Shown piece by piece: positions 35,175 to 47,600 of a stretch of 64,000 bases of DNA. The notes beneath the pieces were generated by a model, which was not told where the DNA came from, searched no databases, and worked only from the letters and a program-made list of their open reading frames with translations. Positions within the stretch are counted from its first letter, which is position 1, and the number at the start of each line of letters is the position of its first letter. The position numbers and the translations under genes were made by a program. This DNA comes from Stenogyne calaminthoides. Lineage: Eukaryota > Streptophyta > Magnoliopsida > Lamiales > Lamiaceae. The stretch spans positions 29,931,698 to 29,995,697 of the forward strand of contig JBBCBC010000026.1 of NCBI GenBank assembly GCA_037126765.1. Direction: 5' to 3'.

Positions 35175-37829
35175 TCTCAAAATAAGGCCCAGATTAATAA
35201 TTTTCTCAAATTAGGACTTCATATTTCATTTTTTCTCCAATTATGATATATTTTAAAATTGTTAGTCTCAAATCTAGAATACTTGACAGCTGATATTTGA
35301 CGGCATCCAATAACTTCTCTTCCACTCTCTCGTGTTTTCGTCTCTCTTACAATTTGTAGAATAAAATCTTCCATTTTAAAGACATCATATCTATTTACTC
35401 TTTCAGCAACTAAGAAATTGAAGGAAGGGAATTGAATTGTGATATTAATGATTTTGATCCACATGATTTCGACGCACAAAATTTCTGGGAGCATTCGAAT
35501 GGACTGCAACTAGTGTATATAAAGATAGAGGATTTTTTTAGATTTTTGGGAAAAGTTAGTATCAACACTGACTCTTCTAATCACTATAGTAAATAGGGCT
35601 ATGAAACGAAATTATCATTCTTGTAATTCCTAATGCTCAGTGTTTTATATAATATATATTGTTCTGCATCTGAATTGATTGTTCTACTTGTTTTGAAAAG
35701 TCCTTTTGGGAAATTATGGGTGGAAAAAACATTCTCTGTTGCCTTGCCCTCTATGTTGAAAAAACTAGTAGCTCTGAGATGTCCATCTCCAACAATAGCG
35801 ACAAGCAATGAGGGGATAAAGGCTCCCCGGGAATACGTTGATTGCTTCTTCGAAGAGCTGTAACAAGCAGTTTGCATCCCTCAATACTAAGTCCATCAAC
35901 AACTGTTAGTATAGACTGTATAATTTTAGGATTGGCTTTATTTGGTAAATTGTAATAATACTTGACATTAATAGAAGAACAGCAATGTATTTTGTGTTTG
36001 AATACTCCATATGTGAAGCGAAATGTGATTGGATTTTTAAGAAAATTGATACTTCAATTGTTAAACACTCAATCGTATGGAACAGTATGAATAATAACAG
36101 CTTTCCTGAAGATTTAAATTGAGGATATGATGAATTTCCATCAAATGTGTACTAATGTTGAGAAATTGCATTAAATAATTAGGGCAAAGAACAGTAATAC
36201 AGTAATAGTAGACACATCCCTGATCCCTCCCACAATTGAAAAAACAGCAGGAGAAATTGAAAAAAAGAAGGAAAAAACATTCCACAGCCCATAACACTCA
36301 CTGATTCCTCAATTAAGCAGCATTTATAGATTCTGCATTTCCAATCTCTTTCATCAGTTTGATCAATTACTATTTTTTTTTTCTATTTTCTGACAATATT
36401 TGTAGAATAAAAACTATGGATTCTGTGTCTTCATCTTTTCTACCTAAATTACCAGCATTTGCTATTATGGGATATAGTTTGAGTTCCAGCATTTGTACTA
36501 AGGACTGCAACTTTGAGAAAACTTTCTTAGAAAAATATAATATGCAGGCAAACCAGATATGAGAAAGTGAAAAATCAAGCAAAGTTTATCATATACTTTG
36601 AGGCTCAACTATATATATAATGGCAAGCACAACAATGATGGGAAGTTATATTCTACTTTATGTGGTTCTGTTCATGATTTAGCACCCATATACTAAACAA
36701 CTAACCATCATGAAACCATAACTATCATTCATATACTAAACAACTAATCACCATGAAGTCATATACTAAACTACGTTCTCATCCACGCACAAACGACCAT
36801 TCAGCCTCAAGCTAGTGCAATCTACTTGTGTATCCAAATTATCCTCCTTCTTAAACACAACCTTGATATACACAACATTTTCATGTCGGTATAACTTCTT
36901 AAATATATCAATAATACACAAAATATTAACGGTTGTGTATCCAAATTATTGCTCTTTATTTTCATTCAAGAATGCTTAAATAAATTCAATAAATAATCAC
37001 CAAGTTCAAGAAATAAACATTTCTCAAAGTTGTCCAAGCCAAAACAATAGTACTTTACTAAACAAAAGTTACTAATCAAAACAAAGAAAGTCACAACTAT
37101 ATATGTATCAACTAAGATTATGAAACATTCATTTCTAGTTCAACCAAATCTTCTCTAATGCATCAAACTGTAGAATCATTTTGAGGCACTGCATCTCGTG
37201 ATAGTCCGTCCTAATAAGAAAAACAAATAATTATTTTAGAAAAGTTAGTTAAAAAATAATAATAAAATTAATTTTATGTTAATATTTGAAAAAGAGATAA
37301 CCTGATCATCCCGCTTATTTTTGCAGCCCCTTTTATTGTGACCAAGTTCTCCACATTTACCACATTTTGTTGGTCCATATTTGCTTTTAGCTTTATGACG
37401 ATCTCTAGACTCAGCAGGATCTTTTGCTCTGCGCTTCTTTGGCCTCCCTGCTGACCTTCTATAAGGGGGTGGTAGAATGAGCCCATGATCACTTTTAGGC
37501 CAAAAGTGTGGACCCGTCAAAGGATATATACAATGGCGGTAAGCTTTCAAGAATGTCTCCCTTGTGAAATAATCACTCACATAATCTTCATGGTTTCTCT
37601 TTATTTTTTCTATGGCAGCTACAACATGCTTGCAAGGAATTCCCGATAAATCCCAATTTCTACAAGTGCATGTGTAAGTGTCAAGATTCACAATGAATTT
37701 CTCAGGTCTACGAGATACCTCAAAGATAGCCCTCTGTCAATCCCCACATGGAGCTGCATCCCACACTTTACTATCCACAATTGATATATTTAGCTTCTCG
37801 ATTATGTGAGGACACAATTCACAATTTAC
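35175..37829 (-). pseudogene. Truncated MULE, copy X
   Basis: Same element as 53365-57890 but damaged at both ends. The first ~52 bp of the left inverted repeat and the target duplication are missing. The right part stops at CACAATTTA, inside the transposase gene. What remains on the - strand is the transposase C-terminus: a SWIM-type motif (TCTCRNWDLSGIPCKHVVAA), a basic stretch (GRPKKRRAKDP) and a CCHC zinc knuckle (CGKCGELGHNKRGC). The catalytic domain is absent, so it is inactive. Confidence 0.85.
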
Positions 37830-38396
37830 AGAATTGAAGAATAAATATGGGTGATTGTCTCAATCTATATATGCCAAAAACATGGATAGTTATGGTCATT
37901 GTATTGATGTTTAATCCGGGGAGCATATTCGATGCTTCAATCATAATCAATTTGCAATATTTTTCCAAAAAAAAAAAAACATGGATAATTATATATGGTG
38001 ATTAATAAGGTCAATGAAAGATTAATTGATCATACACTTCATACAATTCAACGAGTTTCAAAATAAGTTAATCATTAATTACGTACAAATAATTTTAATT
38101 AACTATCTTCAGCCTATAATCCAAATTAACCCCAAACATTGTATATAACTATATATATATATATATCAGGAAAAAATATAACCAAAACAATCAATAATAT
38201 CCTATGCGTCATATGCAAATAGCAAATTTTGATGACTCTACTCCCAATAAACCCTAATTTATCTCGGCCAAAATGAAAATTTCTTTTGTAAACAGTTAAT
38301 GTAACACCGTATGGCACAATAGATCAAATATATACCCATCACTGAACTTGTAGAGAGATGTGTAATTAATTCTTTCATTATTTTCCCAAACGCACA
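37830..38396. other. Flank joined to the truncated MULE X
   Basis: CAGAATTGAAGAATAAATAT here equals 58541 onward, so about 2.85 kb present in Z is absent. It also holds about 400 bp (37920-38325) that Z lacks, with an A-run at 37967-37979. No gene is seen. Confidence 0.55.
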
Positions 38397-38439
38397 TTAC
38401 GGGCTGTCGCACCCCAAACCCTTGGACCAGGTTTTGCAT
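38397..38439 (-). pseudogene. Last 14 codons of a secreted-peptide exon 2
   Basis: Identical but for one base to the 3' end of the peptide gene at 58721 (codons for SCKTW...RGLGCDSP and stop). It is cut off at TTTTGCAT, where block Y begins (CACCTAGTTG). This shows that a peptide gene was part of the repeated receptor/MULE unit. Confidence 0.65.
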
Positions 38440-40230
38440 CACCTAGTTGTAATTTTTTGGGTGACTTTGTAGTGAAAGTTTTTTTCTAAAGAAAAAAGTA
38501 GTTCAGTTCATACTAATATTTTAACAAGAGAGAGACAAATTTGTCATATCTAGCGAATTAATATTAATAAAAATGGACTGTCGAGTCATATATGTATCAA
38601 TATCATTTTGAGCTATAAATTCAGGGATGGATCCAGGATTTCATCCCAAAGGACCGAAAATTTCCATTGAATAAGAGTGATAAAATTTTAAAATCCCAAC
38701 GGGTACATAATGACAGAATTTTATGATTCCCCACCCCCGGGCGATCCATCCCTGGCTATAATTGCTTCAAAAATCGTCTTTACTTTAAATTAGTTCCCAC
38801 TTATCTACATGTTGGAATAGGTATACATATTGTTTGTCAAATTTTAGTCGGTGTCAATTACAAATTGCAACTTGTATTATTGTCATTTTTCAAATTTTAA
38901 TATGTATATTTTCTATTTTAACAAAATGCAATATATATTAGTAAAAGTGATCGGTTCCAACTCGAGACTTGTTTTTTGTAGAATTTTTCGACTAAATATC
39001 GCCTACAAATAATATGTTGTATATACCACAATATTAAAAAATATTTTAGCAAACATCAAAATTGAAGAAATTCGATAGAAAGATTTATAAAATAATGAGT
39101 GCAATTTGTAAAAAGGATAATTATATGTTGCAATTTATTATTAACCTTTTTTGGTTAAAATAGTAAGAATAAATTGCACCGATTATTCTTTTTTCTTATT
39201 GAGCATCCCAACTGTTCGATAGAATGCTTGAACGAGACACGACTCTTGCTTCCGATATTGCTGTATCATTTATTATAATTCAATAATACAATGGAGTTGT
39301 TCAGTGTATTAATGCCAATCTCGAAGTACCAATAATATAAGACAAAGTCTAATATGAAAATTTTCATACATGAAATTTTTTTAATTTACAATTAAATTCT
39401 GTAATTGGTGAAGGTAAGACAAAATTGAGTGGTAGTTCACTCGGCCCAAGTGGTTCATAGTTCACCCGGCCCAAATAGGTCATAATTTAGAATTTATTAT
39501 TTAGTGTTTATGGTATAGATGGTTTATTGTTTAATGTTTAGGATTGTCCATATGAAAGCATAGACAATTAGCAGACCTAAAAGAATCGACCTTTTGGAAG
39601 CCATTATGTATTTAAATTAAACCTAAGCCAAGCGGGATATTTAAATCAGATAATTTGGTGGTGCATTTATAGGATAAAGGAATTAACCTAGATGTAGTTT
39701 TGACTAAATTTTCAACGTTCAACAAAAGTCTAAAATGTTAATTTGATTTCTTCATCTCATTATGATTTTTATTGACTCGGCCAATTCATTTAATATTGGG
39801 ACAAGCATATGGATTAATAATGACCACGGTTCGATTCCTTCTGAATCTTTAACACATTAACCCAGGGTATGGTGGTCCGTTGAATATTTTTTATTATTGC
39901 ACGTGTTATTCATTCATATTATGAAACACAAAGTGGAACACTAATTATGAAATAGGTGATCCCATTCCATAATGACTATGGTTCGTGACTTGAAATTTTA
40001 TAAATAATAGCATGAGACTATGTAATTTGAGACGTGTTATAGCATTCAAATAATCCACTCAGACTTAATTCATTCATTTAAGAATTTGAAGGTTAGGATT
40101 TAATTAACTTTGATCGTTGTCCCTCAAAACAAAAACGAAATAAGTATTTTTTTTTATAAATTAATTTGGACGAAGAATCGTTTCATCTATTTAAAAAACA
40201 TAGGAAATACTAATAAACCTGCACGAATTT

Positions 40231-40460
40231 AGAGTGGGTCTCATGTGTGCCCGGGTGCACCATGCACTTATAGTGTATTTTAGAAGTGTGCAACTATATA
40301 AAATAGAAACGTGTAACTATTTCAAACAGAAGCATGCAACTATATTACCATATTAACAATTGCACTCTTCTATGTAAATAAATTGCACTTTTCAACATAA
40401 CAAATTACACGTTTCTAAAATATACGATAAGTGCACGGTACACTCTGGTGCATAGAAGAC
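40231..40460. mobile_element. GTGCACC-type MITE, copy Y
   Basis: Collinear copy of 33779-34018 within block Y. Its right end reads GTGCACGGTACACTCTGG. Confidence 0.5.
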
Positions 40461-40893
40461 TTAATTTAAATTATCTATATATAGAAAATCGAATGCTTGA
40501 TTGCTTTCAGATGACTAAGTAAAGTCGCTTTCAACCAAAAAAAAAAAGACTAATGCTTGATTGGCCCCACACGCAGGAAGACTTTAAAAATAGGAAATAA
40601 TATATTTTCCCCAATTACTTTATCACACTTTGATTTTAGTTCTATTTATTTTTATTTTTGTCCAATAACTTACATATTTTTGACCAATTGATCCTTTTGA
40701 CTTTTAAATTTTAATTTTCATTCTATAACATACTTCAATCAAAACTAACAAATGATAAAATTATGCAAATTACATGACGAAAATCAAAATTTAAAAATCA
40801 AAAGGACCACAAAAATAGAAATGTGTAAATTACATAACGAAAATTTAAATATAGAAATCAATAGGACAAAAATAAAAAAATGGTAAAATTATA

Positions 40894-41297
40894 CACTACA
40901 AAAAAATAGTGCATTGCCTACGAAAATTTTCAATATTTTTTCAATATGCCGAAATTTCCAACGAAAATAAATTTGTCCGTATGACTTGCCTACAATTTGC
41001 CTACAAACTTTTCTAATTATATATATGGACTATTTTTAAACTACATGTATAATTGTTTACATAAATGTAAATTGCTAGGAAATTATTTGTGTAGGTAAAT
41101 TTGCCTACGAAAATTATAAATGCATAGATAGTTTGCTCGTAGGTAATTTGTTTGTCTAGATTTTTTTTTAGGTATTTTTAAAAATTAGTAGGCAAATCGT
41201 AGACAATCCTTACTTTTTAAGGATCAAATTATTTTTGTAGGAGAATTTAAGCCATTAGAAAATTTTCAAGTAAAGGCAATTCTTCATTTTCTTGTAG
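40894..41297. mobile_element. CACTA-type MITE, copy Y
   Basis: Collinear copy of 34450-34854, with the right end slightly rearranged (AATTTTCAAGTAAAGGCAATTC). Confidence 0.6.
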
Positions 41298-41632
41298 AGA
41301 ATAAGACGGAAAAAAAACTTCTTTCCCCTTTTATTAAATTCTCATTTCCAATCACATTGAAAAACTTAAACAAAATTCTCTTAACATTTAATACATATGA
41401 AGAAATGGTCATAATAATACGAATATAAAGCACTCCACAAAATGTACGTGCTCACCAAAGTCTTCTTAAACAAAATGTAAGTTCGAAGAAAATTCCCAGA
41501 AATGCAAGTCTTCTCAACTATCGCATAATAATAAAATACTCCATTCGATTTTTAATACATATCATTTTAATTTTTACACAAATTTTTTATTAAATATCAT
41601 TTTAATTATTTTTCCTTATGTACGTTATTTTA

Positions 41633-44009
41633 GGAAAAATTTCATATGAAGACCTGAATTTAAGGAATTGTCTCAAAATAAGGCCCAGATTAATAATTTT
41701 TTTCAAATTAGGACTTCATATTTCATTTTTTCTCAAATTAGGATATATTTTAAAATTGTTAGTCTCAAATCTAGAATACTTCACAGCTGATATTTGACGG
41801 CATCCAATAACTTCTCTTCCACTCTCTCTTGTTTTCGTCTCTCTTACAATTTGTAGAATAAAATCTTCCATTTTAAAGACATCATATCTATTTACTCTTT
41901 CAGCAACTAAGAAATTGAAGGAAGTGAATTGAATTGTTATATTAATGATTTTGATCCACATGATTTCGACGCACAAAATTTCTGGGAGCATTCGAATGGA
42001 CTGCAACTGGTGTATATAAAGATAGAGGATTTTTTTAGATTTTTGGGAAAAGTTAGTATCAACACTGACTCTTCTAATCACTATAGTAAATAGGGCTATG
42101 AAACGAAATTATCATTCTTGTAATTCCTAATGCTCAGTGTTTTATTTAATATATATTGGTCTGCATCTGAATTGATTGTTCTACTTGTTTTGAAAAGTCC
42201 TTTTGGGTAATTATGGGTGGAAAAAACATTCTCCTAGCGACTTAGGGAATCCAATAAAACTAGTAGCTCTGAGATGTCCATCTCCAACAACATTCTTGTT
42301 ATATTTGCTGCCAGATCTCAATAGCGACAAACAATGAGGGGATAAAGGCTCCCCGAGAATACGTTGATTGCTGCTTCCAAGAGCTGTAACAAGCAGTTTG
42401 CTTCCCTCAATACTAAGTCCATCAACAACTGTTAGTATAGACTGTATAATTTTAGGATTGGCTTTATTTGGTAAATTGTAATAATAGTTGACATTAATAG
42501 AAGAACAGCAATGTATTTTGTGTTTGAATACTCCATATGTGAAGCGAAATGTGATTGGATTTTTAGGAAAATTGATAATTCAATTGTTAAACACTCAATC
42601 GTATGGAACAGTATGAATAATAACAGCTTTCATGAAGATTTAAATTGAGGATATGATGAATTTCCATCAAATGTGTACTAATGTTGAGAAATTGCATTAA
42701 ATAATTAGGGCAAAGAACAGTAATAGTAGACACATCCCTGATCCCTCCCACAATTGAAAAAACAGCAGGAGAAATTGAAAAAAGAAGGAAAAAACATTCC
42801 ACAGCCCATAACACTCACTGATTCCTCAATTAAGCAGCATTTATAGATTCTGCATTTCCAATCTCTTTCATCAGTTTGATCAATTACTATTATTTTTTTC
42901 TATTTTCTGACAATATTTGTAGAATAAAAACTATGGATTCTGTGTCTTCATCTTTTCTACCTAAATTACCAGCATTTGCTATTATGGGATATAGTTTGAG
43001 TTCCAGCATTTGTACTAAGGACTGCAACTTTGAGAAAACTTTCTTAGAAAAATATAATATGCAGGCAAACCAGAAATGAGAAAGTGAAAAATCAAGCAAA
43101 GTTTATCATATACTTTGAGGCTCAACTATATATATAATGGCAAGCACAACAATGATGGGAAGTTATATTCTACTTTATGTGGTTCTGTTCATGATTTAGC
43201 ACCCATATACTAAACAACTAACCATCATGAAACCATAACTATCATTCATATACTAAACAACTAACCACCATGAAGTCATATACTAAACTACGTTCTCATC
43301 CACGCACAAACGACCATTCAGCCTCAAGCTAGTGCAATCCACTTGTGTATCCAAATTATCCTCCTTCTTAAACACAACCTTGATATACACAACATTTTCA
43401 TGTCGGTATAACTTCTTAAATATATCAATAATACACAAAATATTAACGGTTGTGTATCCAAATTATTGCTCTTTATTTTCATTCAAGAATGCTTAAATAA
43501 ATTCAATAAATAATCACCAAGTTCAAGAAATAACCATTTCTCAAAGTTGTCCAAGCCAAAACAGTAATACTTTACTAAACAAAAGTTACTAATCAAAACA
43601 GAGAAAGTCACAACTATATATGTATCAACTAAGATTATGAAACATTCATTTCTAGTTCAACCAAATCTTCTCTAATGCATCAAACTGTAGAATCATTTTG
43701 AGGCACTGCATCTCGTGATAGTCCGTCCTAATAAGAAAAACAAATAATTATTTTAGAAAAGTTAGTTAAAAAATAATAATAAAATCAATTTTATGTTAAT
43801 ATTTGAAAAATAGATAACCTGATCATCCCGCTTATTTTTGCAGCCCCTTTTATTATGACCAAGTTCTCCACATTTACCACATTTTGTTGGTCCATATTTG
43901 CTTTTAGCTTTATGACGATCTCTAGACTCAGCAGGGTCTTTTGCTCTGCGCTTCTTTGGCCTCCCTGCTGACCTTCTATAAGGGGGTGGTAGAATGAGCC
44001 CATGATCCC
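41633..44009 (-). pseudogene. Truncated MULE, copy Y
   Basis: The left end is complete, including the inverted repeat start GGAAAAATTTCATATGAAG preceded by GTTATTTTA. The copy stops within the transposase C-terminal region: only GLILPPPYRRSAGRPKKRRA and the zinc knuckle CGKCGELGHNKRGC remain on the - strand. The break at about 44009 abuts the upstream region of RLK2. Confidence 0.85.
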
Positions 44010-44622
44010 ACGCTTGATGCATAATGCTAACAAATTAATTAATCAAATGCTAAATTGCTAATTTGTTTATTGTTTCTTCTTGCTTTCTCCAGAAAAGCTA
44101 AACTCATGGTACTCGTCGTAATTTGTTACAACTTCTAAATTAATAATTAATGCAAGATCTGCTAAATGTGAAATGACATGTATATACGGACGCTAAATAC
44201 ATTATAAATAATATTTTGAAAATCAAGCGTATTTTTTAAACATTAGTATATAAATTTAGTTCATATGAACCTCAAAAGCAATTAAAATTTATTAATTAGT
44301 CTACTAAATCAAAATAATTTTGATACTGTTTCCTTTGTTGTGAGCCTAGTGCACCCAACTAAACTTATAAATTAATTTTACTTCTTTCAATATTAATTTC
44401 ATTTGCACAATTCAAATGAATAATAAAAAAATTAAAAAACTATATATTGACATTAGCTCCAACTCCACTACGTCATCATTGCGTTCCAATGACAAAGAAC
44501 AATCTCCACCAATCAATTCGAAACCAATTTTCAACATCCCATTTAAAACTCTCTCTATTCAATATTTCAGCTGGCACCCATCCTTATATGTCCATAATTC
44601 ATTCTCACTAAAACAAAACAAA

Positions 44623-47600
44623 ATGGGAAAAAACACTACAATTCCATTACCATTACTCCTAATAGCAATATACCTCAAAATATGCCTCATATCATCTCAA
44701 AACACATCAACCACCGACGAAATGACCCTCCTATCCCTCCAAGCGAACCTAAACTCCACCACCCTATCAACAAACTGGTCACGTGCAACACCGTACTGCA
44801 CGTGGGTCGGCGTCAACTGCAGCCGGGTCGGGTCACGCGTGACGGGCCTGGACCTCTCCAACATGGGCCTAACCGGGTCCATTCCCGCCACAATCGGCAA
44901 CCTCTCGTCCCTAACGGTTTTGAACATGAGGAACAACAGCATCGGCGGCGCAATCCCTAGCGAAATCGGGAACTTGAGGCAGCTTCGTGAGCTAGACGTG
45001 TCGAATAATCGTCTCACGGATCATATTCCGGAGAGGCTGGGGCGGTTGACGGCCGTTCGGAGTTTGAACGTTTCGTATAATCGGATAAAAGGGGATATTC
45101 CCAGGAGCTTGTCTGCGTGCGTTCAGATGGAGATATTTGACCTTTCGCATAATAATATTACGGGGAGTATTCCGGCCGAGTTTGGGAATTTTTCAAGGCT
45201 TCGGGAATTTGTTTTGTGTAGCAATGAGCTCACGGGTATGTTTGTTTTTTTATTAGCGGTTTTTTTTATGTTTATTTTTTAGTTGAATTTTGACTTGGTG
45301 TTGGTGAAGATAGGCATTGGTGAGTAGATATGCACGTTGGCTAGGTCTTGTATGCATTAGGGTGCACCGTGCACTCATAGTGCATTTTTGAAGCGTACAA
45401 TTTGTTATGCTGAAAAGTGAAACTTATTTACACAGAAAAGTGTAACTGTTAATATGGGAATATAGTTGAATGCTTCTGTTTGGAATAGTTACACGTTTCT
45501 GTTTGGTATAGTTGCACTCTTTTAAAATGTACTACGAGTGTACGGTGCACCCGGGTGCACATCCACTCTAAAATTTTAAACTTTTTTTTTTCCCTTTTGT
45601 ACCCTTTCTAGTATTATGTTTCTTGCTTTCTAGTATCAATTTTTTTGCCCCTGCATTTTTTTATTATATATCATTCTTGCCTTAGGGGTATCAAGTGAGT
45701 AAAGTAAAACAAGTTGATCTCTTACGAACCAGATTTATGATATGAATTTGAATTATTTGATCCATTTTACCAATTTTAATATATTTTTCAACCCGTATCA
45801 TACTCTGGATAAGTTCAAATACACATGAATTAAAAACAAGGTTCATAGCAAGAATTAGGTGTATACAAGTTTTTGTCAAGTAAAAATAAGTGCAGTTTTA
45901 GTGCACCACTATCCATGCCGTGAGATCATTAGTTCGAGTCATCATTTGCTCGATAAAAAAATAAGTGCAGTTGGAGATGTGTTTTTTTATAATTATTAGA
46001 GACCAAAATAGGTAATAACTTTAGTAAAAAAAAAGTTGCCTAAAATGCAAAATTTTCAAAGTACATGATATAATATACTAGAAAATAAATTCTTACAAGT
46101 CAACGATTATTTGTTTATTGTTGTATAGGTAAATTAGATATGTTATGATATTCTTGAATTTAATTAAAAAGTTAAGTAAAGTTATCAACTACTCCCACCG
46201 TACACAAATCTTATGTTACTTTGACTTTTATACGTATTTTTGCGAGCGAGTTTTGTATTAGTAATTAAAATGATAAAGTGACTTTTAAGGAGGAGTATGA
46301 ATATGATATATACACCCCTCAATTATCATACTCAACCTTAAAAGTGATTTTTTCATTTCAATTATTAATACAAAACTCGCTCACAAAAACGCGTGTAAAA
46401 GTCAACGTAACATAAAATTGGTGGACGGAGGTAGTAAAAGAATAAGAGCAGTTGGATTTTTATTGTGAATTTGTGATATCTGTTTTTCTCTCACCGACCC
46501 CGAAATTGACAGTGAAGTCCTTCAATGGAAATTCAGAGGATGTTCCCTTTGACTATCATATAAATTTTATTAGGCAAGTAGTTTTACCTACTTTTTATTT
46601 TTGTTTTGATCGCTTTCACTTTTCATTTTATGGAATTGATTATATAATTTTATTATATTTGACTTTTTAGTCCAATGACTAGGTAACTCAAACATTGCAT
46701 CACAATTTATCATTTTTTTTCTTTTAATGATTAGTTATTGGGAGTGTCACAAATCTAAATTTCTCGAACTTCACTCTTTTTTCCAGGAGAATTACCCTCA
46801 ACAATATTCAACATATCCTCTGTCATAAATATCGATGTTTCAGAGAACCAAATATCTGGCAGACTCCCACAAGATTTATGCAGCCACCCTGCATCAAAAC
46901 TCGAAAGCTTATGGCTTTACAGCAACCAATTCGAAGGTCCACTCTTCCCCAATCTGAACCGTTGCCGTTCCATCAAAAATCTATCCGCTGCAAGAAACAA
47001 ATTCACCGGAAACATCCCACCCGAATTCTCAAACCTAACGACGTTAGAATTCGTCGGATTAGGCGGCAACTTATTCACTGGAACCATCCCTCCCTCACTC
47101 GGAAACTTGCCAAATATGGCAACTTTCGACATTGCTGAAAATTATTTTCAAGGCACAATCCCTTCCGAAATTGGTAACCTTCCAAGTATAACATGGCTCA
47201 ATCTCAAAGAAAACAAGCTAACAGGGGAAGTACCACAATCTTTATACAATCTTTCCACTTTAACCATGCTTACACTTTCAATGAACAACTTCTCCGGAAG
47301 TCTTCCATTTGATATAGGCACATTGCTTCCAAATCTTGAGCAGCTCATTCTTACGGGCAATAGATTAAACGGGACGATTCCTCGTTCTGTTTCGAATCTC
47401 TCTAAGCTCGAGATTCTTGATCTTTCTAGCAACTCTTTTTCTGGAGAGATACCTACCACTCTTGGGAATTTGAGCAACCTCCAAAGACTAACTCTTTCAA
47501 GCAATTTTTTCTCAAATAATGTGTCGAAACCCCAGCAAGATTTCCTCTCTTCCTTGTCAAATTGCAAGAATTTGAATACTATAAACATTGATTCGAATCC

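Larger units (their letters stand above)
31960..38440. repeat. Receptor-flank repeat unit X
   Basis: Together with RLK1 (27214-31656) it mirrors RLK2 plus block Z. It differs from Z by a 2.85-kb deletion through the MULE. Confidence 0.8.
38440..41632. other. Non-coding block Y
   Basis: Collinear with blocks X and Z. It begins CACCTAGTTGTAATTTTTTGG, as Z does at about 50132, but no receptor gene precedes it. No coding region was found. Confidence 0.6.
38441..44009. repeat. Receptor-flank repeat unit Y
   Basis: Second copy, lacking a receptor at its left and the transposase-side half of the MULE at its right. Confidence 0.8.

Noticed and set aside
39826..39840. GGTTCGATTCC as a tRNA gene (also near 51520)
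   Set aside because: It is a lone B-box match without an A box at the right spacing or a cloverleaf; block X has a different sequence there.
44416..44622. RLK2 start at the upstream in-frame Met
   Set aside because: That would add 69 residues without family precedent and place the signal peptide internally; the Met at 44623 fits the family.
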